DNA of 64,000 nt from JBFHDX01 sp041584475 (GCA_041584475.1 JBFHDX010000006.1:1-64000), one strand, 5' to 3'. Numbered from the stretch's first letter, positions 50,809 through 59,523 are shown. The notes: generated by a model not told the origin, from the letters alone. Program-made: numbers and translations.

Positions 50809-51921
50809 CTACGCGGGAACCTCCTCGCGCAGCAGGTCCAATGCCCTGCAGTCGTCCTTCTCCCAGCCAACCTTGACCGGATCGTGCTCGCTCAGCGCGG
50901 CATGGCCGGACGCGTTCGGTACCTTGACGATGAAATCGTCGTGGCCGCACACGTTGATCCGGGCACGAATGTGGTCGCCGAGGTAGATGAGTTCCTCCAC
51001 CTTCCCCTCGAAAACGTTCTGATATTTGCCGTCCGGCGGGTTCACCTCGACGCGCTCGGGTCGCAGCGAAAGCGTCGTGCGTTCGCCCTTGCCGCCGACA
51101 TTGACGGGCAGCGCCTGCACCGTGCCGCCGCCGTCGACCTCGACCGTGCAGGTGCCGTCGCTCAGCTCCTTCACCGTACCGAGCAGCTGATTGTTCTCGC
51201 CGATGAACTGTGCCACGAACGCGTTCTCCGGCCTCTCGTAGAGGTCGTCCGGCGTCGACAGCTGCTGCACGATGCCGTCGTTGAAGACGGCGATCCGGTT
51301 CGACATGGTCAGCGCCTCGGACTGGTCGTGCGTCACGTACACGACCGACACGCCGAGCGACTCGTGGATGTGCTTGATCTCGAACTGCATCTCCTCGCGT
51401 AGGTTCTTGTCGAGCGCACCGAGCGGCTCGTCCATCAGCACGAGGTCGGGATCGAATACGAGCGCCCGCGCAACCGCCACCCGCTGCTGCTGGCCGCCGG
51501 AGAGCTGTCCCGGTCGCCGCGCACCGAATGCGGGCAGGCGGACCATCTCGAGCGCGCGGTTGACGCGCTGTTCGATCTCCGACTTGTCCAGCTTTCGGAC
51601 CTGTAGGGGAAACGCCAGATTTTCCGCCACCGTCATGTGCGGAAACAGGGCGTAGTTCTGGAACACCATGCCGATGCCGCGCCGGTAGGGCGGCACGTTG
51701 TTGATGGGCTTTCCGTTCAAGGTGATTTCGCCGTGCGTGGCGGGCTCGAACCCCGCCAGCATCATGAGGCAGGTCGTCTTGCCGGACCCGGAGGGACCGA
51801 GCATCGTGAGAAACTCTCCCCGCGCGATGTCCAGATTCAGGTTCTTCACGACGAGCGTCTCGCCGTCGTAGCTCTTCTGGACATCGATGAACCGAACTAT
51901 CGGCTCGTTATTGCTTGCCAT
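50809..51921 (-). CDS. polyamine-type ABC transporter ATP-binding protein (PotA-like)
   Basis: A 370-residue ATPase driving the importer. Walker A is GPSGSGKTT (42-50), the signature LSGGQQQRV (140-148), Walker B VLMDEP (161-166) and the switch histidine is His198 (VTHDQSEAL). The C-terminal TOBE domain (VQALPVNVGGKGERTTLSLRPE) identifies the PotA/MalK-type subfamily. First gene of the transporter operon, 200 bp after the hemA terminator. Confidence 0.92.
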   Translation of the reverse strand: MASNNEPIVRFIDVQKSYDGETLVVKNLNLDIARGEFLTMLGPSGSGKTTCLMMLAGFEPATHGEITLNGKPINNVPPYRRGIGMVFQNYALFPHMTVAENLAFPLQVRKLDKSEIEQRVNRALEMVRLPAFGARRPGQLSGGQQQRVAVARALVFDPDLVLMDEPLGALDKNLREEMQFEIKHIHESLGVSVVYVTHDQSEALTMSNRIAVFNDGIVQQLSTPDDLYERPENAFVAQFIGENNQLLGTVKELSDGTCTVEVDGGGTVQALPVNVGGKGERTTLSLRPERVEVNPPDGKYQNVFEGKVEELIYLGDHIRARINVCGHDDFIVKVPNASGHAALSEHDPVKVGWEKDDCRALDLLREEVPA

Positions 51922-52017
51922 ATCCCCGCGTTTTCGCCCTGTTCCTCAACGGCGTCAGCGTATCGACACCGGTGGCCGGCGGTCCCGGCTCTGCCTCCTA
52001 TCCATAGGGACAGAACC

Positions 52018-52057
52018 GATAAAAGTAAAGGCCGGCATCCGTTTACCGGAGCCGGCC
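52018..52057 (-). terminator. Rho-independent terminator of hemA
   Basis: Read on the minus strand, GGCCGGC-TCCG pairs with CGGA-GCCGGCC (one bulged base) around a 5-base loop and is followed at once by the T-rich tail TTTACTTTTATC. It lies 70 bases past the hemA stop codon. Confidence 0.65.
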
Positions 52058-52075
52058 GGGGTCGACACGAGTACG

Positions 52076-52101
52076 CCGCGGCCCCGCTTGCGGGGCCGCG
52101 G
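52076..52101 (-). terminator. second strong hairpin past hemA
   Basis: A perfect 11-bp GC stem (CCGCGGCCCCG / CGGGGCCGCGG) with a CTTG loop, 26 bases after the hemA stop. It has no T-run of its own and probably works together with the terminator at 52018-52057. Confidence 0.45.
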
Positions 52102-52126
52102 ACGTCAAGCCGCTATCGCGATGCGC

Positions 52127-53341
52127 CTAGGCCGCGCGTTTCAGGGACAGGTCGTTCCAGACATCGACCAGCGCCGCGACCAGATCGTCCATCATGGCAT
52201 CGTCGTGCAACGGCGACGGGGTCAGCCGCAAACGCTCGGTTCCCTTGGGCACCGTCGGGTAGTTGATCGGCTGCACGTAGATGTGGTGCCGCTCGAGCAA
52301 GAGGTCGCTCGCGCGCTTGCACAGCGCGGCATCGCCGACGAGCACCGGCACGATGTGGCAGACCGACGGCATGACGGGGATGCCCGCCGCTTTCAGTCGC
52401 GCCGTCAGCGTCGCCGCACGCTCCTGGTGACGATCGCGCAGATCCTGGGCACCCTTGACGTGGCGCACGCTGGCCAGGGCACCGGCGGCGACCGCCGGCG
52501 GCAGCGCCGTCGTGAAGATGAAGCCGTTGCCGTAGGAGCGCACGAAGTCGACGAGGTCGGCCGACGCCGCGATATAGCCGCCGATGACCCCGAACGCCTT
52601 GCCGAGCGTACCCTGGATGATGGTGATGCGGTCCATCACCCCATCGCGTTCGGCGACACCCGCGCCGCGCGGCCCGTACATCCCGACCGCATGCACCTCG
52701 TCGAGGAAGGTCAGCGCGTTGTGCCGCTCGGCGACATCGCAGATCTCCTCGATCGGGGCGATGTCGCCATCCATCGAATATACCGATTCGAAGATGACCA
52801 GCTTGGGGCGTGACGGATCGTCGGCGGCCAGCAGGCGATCGAGATCTTCCGGATCGTTGTGTTTGAAGATCCGCTTGTCCGCGCGCGAATGCCGGATGCC
52901 CTCGATCATCGAGTTATGGTTCAGCGAATCCGAATAAAGTATGCAGCCGGGAAGCTGCGACCCCAGCGTCGACAGCGTCGTCATGTTGGCGACATAGCCC
53001 GACGTGAACAGCAGTGCGGCCTCGCGGCGATGCAGATCGGCAAGCTCGTGCTCGAGCAGGACGTGGTAATGATTAGTCCCGGAGATGTTTCGCGTCCCGC
53101 CCGCGCCGGCACCGCATTTCTCGATCGCTTCGATCATCGCCGCCCGGACCTTTGCGGACTGGCCCATTCCGAGATAGTCGTTCGAACACCACACGGTCAC
53201 GTCCGAAACGCGATCGCCCTCGTAGCGCACCGCCTGAGGGAAGCATCCGGCCTGCCGTTCCAGATCCGCGAAGATCCGGTACCGCCCCTCACTCCTCAGC
53301 GCACCCAGCTTTTTCTGGAAAAATACGTCGTAATCCATCAT
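52127..53341 (-). CDS. hemA: 5-aminolevulinate synthase
   Basis: PLP enzyme of the C4 (Shemin) pathway: glycine plus succinyl-CoA to 5-aminolevulinate, the first step of haem synthesis in alphaproteobacteria. The 404-residue protein begins in the family manner (MMDYDVFFQKKLGALRSEGR), with WCSNDYLGMGQ (51-61), the FLDEVHAVG strand (212-220) and the PLP lysine Lys248 in GTLGKAFG. ATG at 53341 is used; the next codon is also ATG. Upstream are a perfect FNR-type box and a 14-bp palindrome, so oxygen control is likely. It lies between the aminotransferase and polyamine importer genes. Confidence 0.95.
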   Translation of the reverse strand: MMDYDVFFQKKLGALRSEGRYRIFADLERQAGCFPQAVRYEGDRVSDVTVWCSNDYLGMGQSAKVRAAMIEAIEKCGAGAGGTRNISGTNHYHVLLEHELADLHRREAALLFTSGYVANMTTLSTLGSQLPGCILYSDSLNHNSMIEGIRHSRADKRIFKHNDPEDLDRLLAADDPSRPKLVIFESVYSMDGDIAPIEEICDVAERHNALTFLDEVHAVGMYGPRGAGVAERDGVMDRITIIQGTLGKAFGVIGGYIAASADLVDFVRSYGNGFIFTTALPPAVAAGALASVRHVKGAQDLRDRHQERAATLTARLKAAGIPVMPSVCHIVPVLVGDAALCKRASDLLLERHHIYVQPINYPTVPKGTERLRLTPSPLHDDAMMDDLVAALVDVWNDLSLKRAA

Positions 53342-53386
53342 CCCCAGTACCCTATTCAGCGTCTCGTGCGATTCGTAAGGAGCCCT

Positions 53387-53392
53387 ACCATA
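53387..53392 (-). promoter_or_regulatory. predicted -10 box of the hemA promoter
   Basis: TATGGT on the minus strand (four of six to TATAAT). It predicts a transcription start near 53380, exactly 41.5 bp from the centre of the FNR box, as expected for class II activation without a -35 box. Confidence 0.45.
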
Positions 53393-53406
53393 CGGATTCG
53401 AATCCG
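53393..53406. promoter_or_regulatory. perfect 14-bp palindrome in the hemA promoter
   Basis: CGGATTCGAATCCG is a perfect palindrome lying between the FNR box and the -10 box. A protein bound here would block RNA polymerase, so a repressor site is suggested; the protein is unknown. Confidence 0.45.
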
Positions 53407-53414
53407 ATACAGTA

Positions 53415-53428
53415 TTGATATGTATCAA
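53415..53428. promoter_or_regulatory. perfect FNR/FixK-type box upstream of hemA
   Basis: TTGATATGTATCAA matches TTGAT-N4-ATCAA at all ten defined bases, and its arms extend one base further on each side. It lies 80 bases (centre) before the hemA ATG in the gap behind the aminotransferase gene. FnrL/FixK control of hemA is established in other alphaproteobacteria. Confidence 0.75.
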
Positions 53429-53455
53429 TCGCGGGCACGAGCCGGAATTTCGGCT

Positions 53456-54835
53456 CTACAGCGCCTTCGCCATCGCTGCCGTTTCGTCCAACGCCTTGCC
53501 GAACCTCTCGACCACCGCGCCGATTTCCTGCTCGCTGATCACCAGCGGCGGTGAAAACGCCAGCGTATCGCCGGCAAGCGCGCGGACCAGCAGTCCGTGG
53601 TCCTGTGCCCGCGCCATGCAATAGGCCCCGACCGCGTGCGCCGGATCGAAATTCTCGTGCGTCGATTTGTCACGGACAAGCTCGACCGCCGCGACCAGAC
53701 CGACGCCCCGGACTTCGCCGACGAGCGGATGATCGGCGTACTGCCTCAAGCCGTCCTGCAGCGCGGGCATCACGGTTCTGACGTGGCCGATTATATCACG
53801 CTCCTCGTAAATCTTCAGGGTCTCGAGTGCGACCGCGGCGCTGACCGGGTGGCCGCTGTAGGTGTAGCCGTGGCCGAAAGTGCCGATCTTGTCGCTGTTG
53901 TCGCGAACGACGCGATAGACCTCCTCGTCCACGAGCACCGCGGAGATCGGCAGATACGCCGACGACAACGCCTTCGCGACGGTCACGATGTTCGGCTTGA
54001 TGCCGTATGTCTGCGACCCGAACATGTTGCCGGTGCGGCCGAAACCGCAGATCACCTCGTCGGCGACGAGCAGGATGTCGTACTTGGCCAGGACCGGCTG
54101 AATCTTGTCCCAGTAGGTCGCCGGCGGCACGATCACGCCGCCGGCTCCCATGACCGGTTCGCCGATCATGGCGGCGATCGTGTCGGGACCCTCGTCGAGA
54201 ATCAGTTTCTCGAGGTTTGCCGCGAGCCGCGTCGCGAACTCCTCCTCGCTCTCGCCCGCCTCGGCGAAGTGATAATGGTGCGGGCAGTCGGCATGGATGA
54301 TGTTCTTGATCGGCAGATCGAAATCGCGATGGTTCGCCGGCAGCCCCGTCATGCTGGCCGACGCCACGGTGACCCCGTGATAGGCCTTCATGCGGCTGAT
54401 AATCTTCTTCTTTTCCGGACGGCCCCGCGCATTGTTGTAGTACCAGACGAGCTTGACGACCGTATCGGTCGCCTCGGAACCCGAGTTGGCGAAGAACACG
54501 TGCGACATCGGCGCCGGCGCGATCTCCTTGAGCCGCTCGGCCAGATCGATCATCGGCAAATGGCTCTTGGAGGCGAAGCTGTGGTAGTAGGGCAGCGCTC
54601 GCAGCTGCCGCGTGGCCGCCTCGACGAGGCGTTCCTCGCCGAAGCCCAGCGACGCGCACCACAGGCCCGCAAGCCCTTCGATATAGCCCTTGCCGGCGTT
54701 GTCGTACACCCAGACGCCCTCGCCCCGGGCGATGACCAAGGGTCCCGTTTCCTCGTGTTTCTTGAGATTCGTATAGGGGTGCAGGACACTTGCGATATCA
54801 CGACTTTCGGGCGAGTTCCCGGGCTGCGTCACCAT
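53456..54835 (-). CDS. class III aminotransferase, probable putrescine/omega-amine type
   Basis: A 459-residue fold-type I PLP aminotransferase. Family marks are VYDNAGKGYIEGLAGLWC, VFFANSGSEATDTVVKLVWY, LLVADEVICGFGRTG, and the PLP lysine in VTVAKALSSAYLPISAV. It resembles the SpuC-like putrescine-pyruvate and beta-alanine/omega-amino-acid groups. With the polyamine importer downstream on the same strand, a role in putrescine breakdown is likely. A perfect -35 (TTGACA, 54914-54919) and an inverted repeat at 54887-54908 lie upstream. Confidence 0.87.
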   Translation of the reverse strand: MVTQPGNSPESRDIASVLHPYTNLKKHEETGPLVIARGEGVWVYDNAGKGYIEGLAGLWCASLGFGEERLVEAATRQLRALPYYHSFASKSHLPMIDLAERLKEIAPAPMSHVFFANSGSEATDTVVKLVWYYNNARGRPEKKKIISRMKAYHGVTVASASMTGLPANHRDFDLPIKNIIHADCPHHYHFAEAGESEEEFATRLAANLEKLILDEGPDTIAAMIGEPVMGAGGVIVPPATYWDKIQPVLAKYDILLVADEVICGFGRTGNMFGSQTYGIKPNIVTVAKALSSAYLPISAVLVDEEVYRVVRDNSDKIGTFGHGYTYSGHPVSAAVALETLKIYEERDIIGHVRTVMPALQDGLRQYADHPLVGEVRGVGLVAAVELVRDKSTHENFDPAHAVGAYCMARAQDHGLLVRALAGDTLAFSPPLVISEQEIGAVVERFGKALDETAAMAKAL

Positions 54836-54886
54836 TGCTTTGATCCCTTTCCTTCGGCCTCGCGGGCCCTAAGCGCGCGCGCGAGG

Positions 54887-54908
54887 AGGCCACACTACAC
54901 CGTGGCCT
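54887..54908. promoter_or_regulatory. inverted repeat at the aminotransferase promoter
   Basis: AGGCCAC and GTGGCCT (7-bp arms, 8-base spacer) lie just past a perfect minus-strand TTGACA (54914-54919) and cover the expected -10 position. It may be an operator for the aminotransferase gene. Confidence 0.35.
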
Positions 54909-54999
54909 AACGTTGTCAAAAAGAGTCTTGCCGTGGCTTTCGGGCCCCATCGCGCGCGTCGTCGACGCCGCGCCGGCTGCATTCGCCGGTGCGCCCGGC

Positions 55000-56664
55000 A
55001 TGATTGACAGGCGGGATTTGCCGGGCCTAGCCTTGCCGTCCGCCGGCCCGACCGGACCCCCGCAACGGAGACGCCGCTTGCTGCGAATCCTGCTCGCCGG
55101 AGCCGCCATCCTGTGCTTCTTGGCCGATGCGGATGCGTTCGCGCAGGCAAAGACGCTGGTCTACTGCGCGCGGGAGAGCCCCGACACCTTCAATCCCCAG
55201 CTTTCGACGAGCCAGGCGACGTTCGATGCGTCGTCGCGGCAGATATTCGACCGCCTCGTGACGCTGCAGCCCGAAACCGGGGAGATCGAACCGGCTCTCG
55301 CGGAGTCGTGGGAGATATCGGACGACGGCCGCCGCTACTCGTTCCGCTTGCGGGCCAACGCGCCGTTCCACACCACACGGACCTTCACGCCGTCCCGCCC
55401 GCTGAATGCCGACGACGTCGTGTTCAGCTTCGAGCGCCAGCGCGACCCCCGCCATCCCTTCCACCGGGTCTCCGGCGGCGGCTATCGCTATTTCCGTGGA
55501 ATGGGTCTGGATGCCGCGATCGCGTCGGTCCGACGCGAGAACGATCACACCGTGGTGTTCGAGCTCTTCGAGCCGAACGCCGGCTTCCTCGCGCTGCTCG
55601 CGATGGATTTCGCGTCGATCCTCTCGGCCGAATATGGCGACCGGCTGCTGGCGGAGGGCGCGCCGGAGCGACTCGACACGGAGCCCGTCGGCACGGGACC
55701 CTTCCAACTCGTGCAGTACCAGCGCGACGCGCTCATCCGCTACGTAGCGCATCCCGGCTATTGGGCGGGGAAGGCCGCACTGGACAACCTGGTCTTCGTC
55801 ATCACGCCCGATCCGTCGGTGCGGTTCCAGAAGCTGCGCGACGGCGAATGCCACGTCATCGACGAGGTCGATCCGGCGGACCTGCCGGCGATCATGGCCG
55901 ATCCGGAGATCCGAGTCGTGCGGCGCATCGAACCCGATGTCGCCTACCTCGCGTTCAACACCACCTGGCCCGCCCTCGGGGATCGACGCGTCCGGCAGGC
56001 GCTCTCGCTCGCCATCGACCGTCAGGCGATCATCGACGATGCCTACCACGGCATGGCAGTCGCCGCGACGTCGCTCGTGCCGCCGACGATCATGCCGACC
56101 GAGGCCGAGGCAGCGGGGCCCGATATCGAGCGCGCGCGCGCCCTGTTGGCCGAGGTCGGCCTCGACTCACTCAGCATCGCGATCTGGTCGTTGCCGGTAC
56201 GCCGCTCGTACATGATGCGCGGGCGACGCGTCGCCGAGCTGATCCGCGCCGACTGGAAGAAGGTCGGGGTCGACGCAACGATCGTCACCGCCGACTGGGA
56301 AGGGTTCCTAAAGCGCAGCATGATGGGGGAGCATCAGGCGATCCTGTTCGGCTGGATCGGCGAGACGGCGGACCCCGACATCTTTCTTTCGCCGGTCCTC
56401 GGATGTGACGCCGCACGCCGCGGCGCCAATCGGGCACGCTGGTGCAATACCGAGTTCGATTCGCTGTTGCGGCGCGCCCGCAGCGAGCTGCGTCCGGCAG
56501 CGCGTGAGAACCTGTTTCGTGCGGCGCTGCGAATCGCCTCGCACGAAGCCCCGTTGCTGCCGCTCGTGCACTCGGTGAGCTATGTTCCGCTGCGCGCGTC
56601 GGTGACCGGCTACCGCGTCTCGATCGTCGGCGGTCACTATTTCCACGGTGTGGATCTGCGATAG
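55000..56664 (+). CDS. dipeptide-type ABC transporter substrate-binding protein 1
   Basis: A 554-residue DppA-like receptor (family 5). It has an arginine-rich leader and hydrophobic core (LLRILLAGAAILCFL, cleavage near AFA). The mature start TLVYCARESPDTFNPQLSTS is followed by the family segments SFRLRANAPFHTT, LNADDVVFSFERQRDP and DRRVRQALSLAIDRQAI. ATG at 55000 is used; a TTG at 55078 would give a shorter leader. It is clearly paralogous to the next gene (shared MDFASILSAEY, EPVGTGPFQLVQYQ, HPGYWAGKAA), so the pair arose by tandem duplication. Confidence 0.87.
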   Translation: MIDRRDLPGLALPSAGPTGPPQRRRRLLRILLAGAAILCFLADADAFAQAKTLVYCARESPDTFNPQLSTSQATFDASSRQIFDRLVTLQPETGEIEPALAESWEISDDGRRYSFRLRANAPFHTTRTFTPSRPLNADDVVFSFERQRDPRHPFHRVSGGGYRYFRGMGLDAAIASVRRENDHTVVFELFEPNAGFLALLAMDFASILSAEYGDRLLAEGAPERLDTEPVGTGPFQLVQYQRDALIRYVAHPGYWAGKAALDNLVFVITPDPSVRFQKLRDGECHVIDEVDPADLPAIMADPEIRVVRRIEPDVAYLAFNTTWPALGDRRVRQALSLAIDRQAIIDDAYHGMAVAATSLVPPTIMPTEAEAAGPDIERARALLAEVGLDSLSIAIWSLPVRRSYMMRGRRVAELIRADWKKVGVDATIVTADWEGFLKRSMMGEHQAILFGWIGETADPDIFLSPVLGCDAARRGANRARWCNTEFDSLLRRARSELRPAARENLFRAALRIASHEAPLLPLVHSVSYVPLRASVTGYRVSIVGGHYFHGVDLR

Positions 56665-56699
56665 CGCCGCCGGGCCTTGGCCCTGGCATGCAATGCCGA

Positions 56700-56729
56700 T
56701 TGACAGTCCGACACCTAGACGCCTAGCTT
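56700..56729 (+). promoter_or_regulatory. possible promoter before the second binding-protein gene
   Basis: A perfect TTGACA (56700-56705) with a weak TAGCTT (three of six) 18 bp downstream. It could give the second binding protein and the permeases their own transcript. Confidence 0.3.
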
Positions 56730-56837
56730 TTCCGCAAGACGCGGCCGCTGCGTCCGCCCCGGAGGCGAGACGCGGCGACGAGTTGATATGACGCGTGCCC
56801 TGACATGGGCACTGCCAGAAACACAGGGAGCGAAATC

Positions 56838-58430
56838 GTGAAGAATCGATTTTTGGCGACCGCGGTCTGCCTGGGCGCAACCGTGGCATTTTCGGCGTCG
56901 GTTTCCGCCAAGACGCTCGTCTATTGTTCCGAGGGCAGTCCGGAAGGATTCAATCCCTCGCTCTACACCTCCGGCACGACGTTCGACGCATCGTCGCGCC
57001 AGGTTTACAACCGCCTCGTGGAGTTCGAGCGCGGAACCACGAAGATCGTGCCGGCGCTGGCCGAAACCTGGCAGGTGTCGAATGACGGACTGCGCTACAC
57101 GTTCCGGCTGCGCAGGGGCGTCAAGTTCCACACCACGCGGAACTTCACCCCGTCGCGCGACTTCAACGCCGACGACGTGCTGTACAGCTTCCAGCGCCAG
57201 TGGGATCCAAATCATCCATATCACAAGGTGTCCGGCGGCACTTACGAGTATTTCCAGGGCATGAGCATGCCGGACCTGATCAAGGAGATCATCAAGGTCG
57301 ACGACTACACGGTGCAGTTCGTCCTGAACTATCCTGAGGCTCCGTTCATCGCCAATATGGGCATGGATTTCGCGTCGATCCTCTCGGCCGAGTACGCCGA
57401 CAGGATGATGAAAGCCGGCACGCCGGAGCGCGTCGACCTCGAGCCGGTCGGCACCGGCCCGTTTCAGCTGGTGCAGTACCAGAAGGACGCGGTGATTCGC
57501 TACCGGGCGCACCCCGGCTACTGGGCGGGCAAGGCCGCGATCGACGACCTCGTCTTCGCCATCACGCCGGACAACGCCGTTCGCTACCAGAAGCTGAAGG
57601 CCGGCGAATGCCACGTCATGCCCTACCCGAATCCCGCCGATATCGCCGCGATGAAGGCGGACCCGGACATCAACGTGCTCGAGCAGGAAGGCCTGAACGT
57701 CGGCTACCTGGCCTTCAATGTCGAGCGCAAGCCGTTCGACGACAAGCGTGTCCGCAAGGCGCTCAACATGGCGATCAACAAGCAGGCGATCATCGACGCG
57801 GTGTTCCAAGGCGCCGGCCGGGCCGCCACGAACCCGATCCCGCCGACGATCTGGTCGTACAACGAGAACACGAAGGACTACCCGTACGACCCGACGCAAG
57901 CCAAGGCCCTGCTGGCCGAGGCCGGGATCACCAACCTCAGGACCAACATCTGGGCAATGCCGGTGCAGCGACCCTACAACCCGAACGCGCGGCGCATGGC
58001 CGAGATCATCCAGGCCGACTGGGCGAAGGTGGGTGTTGACGCCCAGATCGTCAGCTTCGAGTGGGGCGAGTACCTGAAGCGCTCGAAGAACGGCGAGCAC
58101 GACACCGTGCTGCTCGGCTGGACCGGGGACAACGGCGATCCCGACAACTTCCTTTACGTCCTGCTCGGCTGTGACGCCGCGAAGGACGGCACCAACCGCG
58201 CGCGCTGGTGCCACCAGCCGTTCAACGACCTGCTCGTCAAGGCCAAGCGGACGAACGATGTCGCGGAGCGGACCCGGCTTTACCAGGAGGCGCAGCTCGT
58301 CTTCAAGGACGAGGCCCCGTGGGTCACCGTCGCCCATTCGGTCGTGTTCAAGCCGGTGCGCAAGGAGGTCGTCGATTTCCGGATCGATCCCTTCGGCGGT
58401 CACGTCTTCTACGGCGTCGACCTGAAATAG
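56838..58430 (+). CDS. dipeptide-type ABC transporter substrate-binding protein 2 (DppA-like)
   Basis: A 530-residue family 5 receptor. GTG at 56838 with an AGGGAG site begins a normal signal peptide (MKNRFLATAVCLGATVAF, cleavage after VSA). The mature part (KTLVYCSEGSPEGFNPSLYT, FRLRRGVKFHTTRNFTPS, DDKRVRKALNMAINKQAI) is close to E. coli DppA in pattern. Dpp systems import dipeptides and in some bacteria haem or aminolevulinate. The permease and ATPase genes follow after a strong hairpin (58447-58476). Confidence 0.9.
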   Translation: MKNRFLATAVCLGATVAFSASVSAKTLVYCSEGSPEGFNPSLYTSGTTFDASSRQVYNRLVEFERGTTKIVPALAETWQVSNDGLRYTFRLRRGVKFHTTRNFTPSRDFNADDVLYSFQRQWDPNHPYHKVSGGTYEYFQGMSMPDLIKEIIKVDDYTVQFVLNYPEAPFIANMGMDFASILSAEYADRMMKAGTPERVDLEPVGTGPFQLVQYQKDAVIRYRAHPGYWAGKAAIDDLVFAITPDNAVRYQKLKAGECHVMPYPNPADIAAMKADPDINVLEQEGLNVGYLAFNVERKPFDDKRVRKALNMAINKQAIIDAVFQGAGRAATNPIPPTIWSYNENTKDYPYDPTQAKALLAEAGITNLRTNIWAMPVQRPYNPNARRMAEIIQADWAKVGVDAQIVSFEWGEYLKRSKNGEHDTVLLGWTGDNGDPDNFLYVLLGCDAAKDGTNRARWCHQPFNDLLVKAKRTNDVAERTRLYQEAQLVFKDEAPWVTVAHSVVFKPVRKEVVDFRIDPFGGHVFYGVDLK

Positions 58431-58446
58431 CCGACCGCGGGACCGA

Positions 58447-58476
58447 GGCGGACGGGTCGTCATCGACCCGTCCGCC
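58447..58476 (+). terminator. strong intercistronic hairpin between dppA- and dppB-like genes
   Basis: A perfect 13-bp stem (GGCGGACGGGTCG / CGACCCGTCCGCC) with a 4-base loop, 17 bases after the binding-protein stop and 31 bases before dppB. There is no T-run, so it probably stabilises the binding-protein message or ends only some transcripts. Confidence 0.5.
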
Positions 58477-58506
58477 GCATCCCGGCTCGCTCTCCCGTAC
58501 GACGGA

Positions 58507-59523
58507 ATGCTCCGCTTCTTCGCCGCGCGATTCAGCATGGTGATCCCGACCTTCATCGGGGTGACGCTGGTCGCGTTCGCGCTGATCAGGCTCGTGCCGG
58601 GCGATCCGATCGAACTGCTCGTCGGCGAGCGCGGCATCGATCCGGAGCGGCACGCGCGGCTGCTTCGCGAAATGGGCTTCGACCGGCCGCTGTGGCAGCA
58701 GTATTTCGACTTCCTCGTCAGCTTGCTGCAGGGTGACCTGGGCAAATCGATTGTCACCCGGCAGCCCGTGCTCGACGAGTTCCTGACGCTCTTCCCGGCG
58801 ACCATCGAATTATCCTTCGCGGCGATGATCTTCGCCCTCGCCATCGGTCTGCCGGCCGGTATCGTCGCCGGCGTCCGGCGCGGCTCGCTGTTCGACCACT
58901 CGGTGATGACGGTGTCGCTGACCGGCTATTCGATGCCGATCTTCTGGTGGGGTCTGTTGCTGATCATCCTGTTCTCGGGCACGCTCGGCTGGACGCCGGT
59001 GTCGGGACGGATCTCCGTATACTACTTCATCGAGCCGGTCACCGGCTTCATGCTCATCGACAGCCTCATCGCCGGCGAGAGCGGGGCGTTCCGGTCGGCG
59101 TTGCACCACCTCGTGCTGCCCTCCGTCGTGCTCGGCACGATTCCGCTCGCCGTCATCGCCCGCCAGACGCGGTCGGCGATGCTCGAAGTCCTCGGCGAGG
59201 ACTATATCCGGACGGCGCGGGCCAAAGGGCTGGCGCCGATTCGCGTGATCGGCCTGCACGCGCTGCGCAATGCGCTGATTCCGGTGGTCACCATCATCGG
59301 GCTGCAGACCGGCCTGCTGCTGGCCGGCGCGATCCTGACCGAAACGATCTTCGCCTGGCCCGGCATCGGCAAGTGGCTCGTGGACTCGATCGCGCGCCGC
59401 GACTACCCGTCGGTGCAGGGAGGCGTGCTGCTCGTCGCCTGCGTGGTGATCGCGGTCAACCTGCTGGTCGATCTGGCGTACGGCCTGATCAATCCGCGCA
59501 TCCGGCACGGGTCGCAGTCATGA
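58507..59523 (+). CDS. dppB: dipeptide ABC transporter permease DppB
   Basis: A 338-residue inner-membrane subunit. The family start is MLRFFAARFSMVIPTFIGVT, with LVPGDPIELLVGERG in the first loop and the coupling loop YIRTARAKGLAPIRVIGLHA. It ends VDLAYGLINPRIRHG, as DppB does. The stop overlaps the dppC start (ATGA), and the whole dppBCDF run is translationally coupled. Confidence 0.92.
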   Translation: MLRFFAARFSMVIPTFIGVTLVAFALIRLVPGDPIELLVGERGIDPERHARLLREMGFDRPLWQQYFDFLVSLLQGDLGKSIVTRQPVLDEFLTLFPATIELSFAAMIFALAIGLPAGIVAGVRRGSLFDHSVMTVSLTGYSMPIFWWGLLLIILFSGTLGWTPVSGRISVYYFIEPVTGFMLIDSLIAGESGAFRSALHHLVLPSVVLGTIPLAVIARQTRSAMLEVLGEDYIRTARAKGLAPIRVIGLHALRNALIPVVTIIGLQTGLLLAGAILTETIFAWPGIGKWLVDSIARRDYPSVQGGVLLVACVVIAVNLLVDLAYGLINPRIRHGSQS

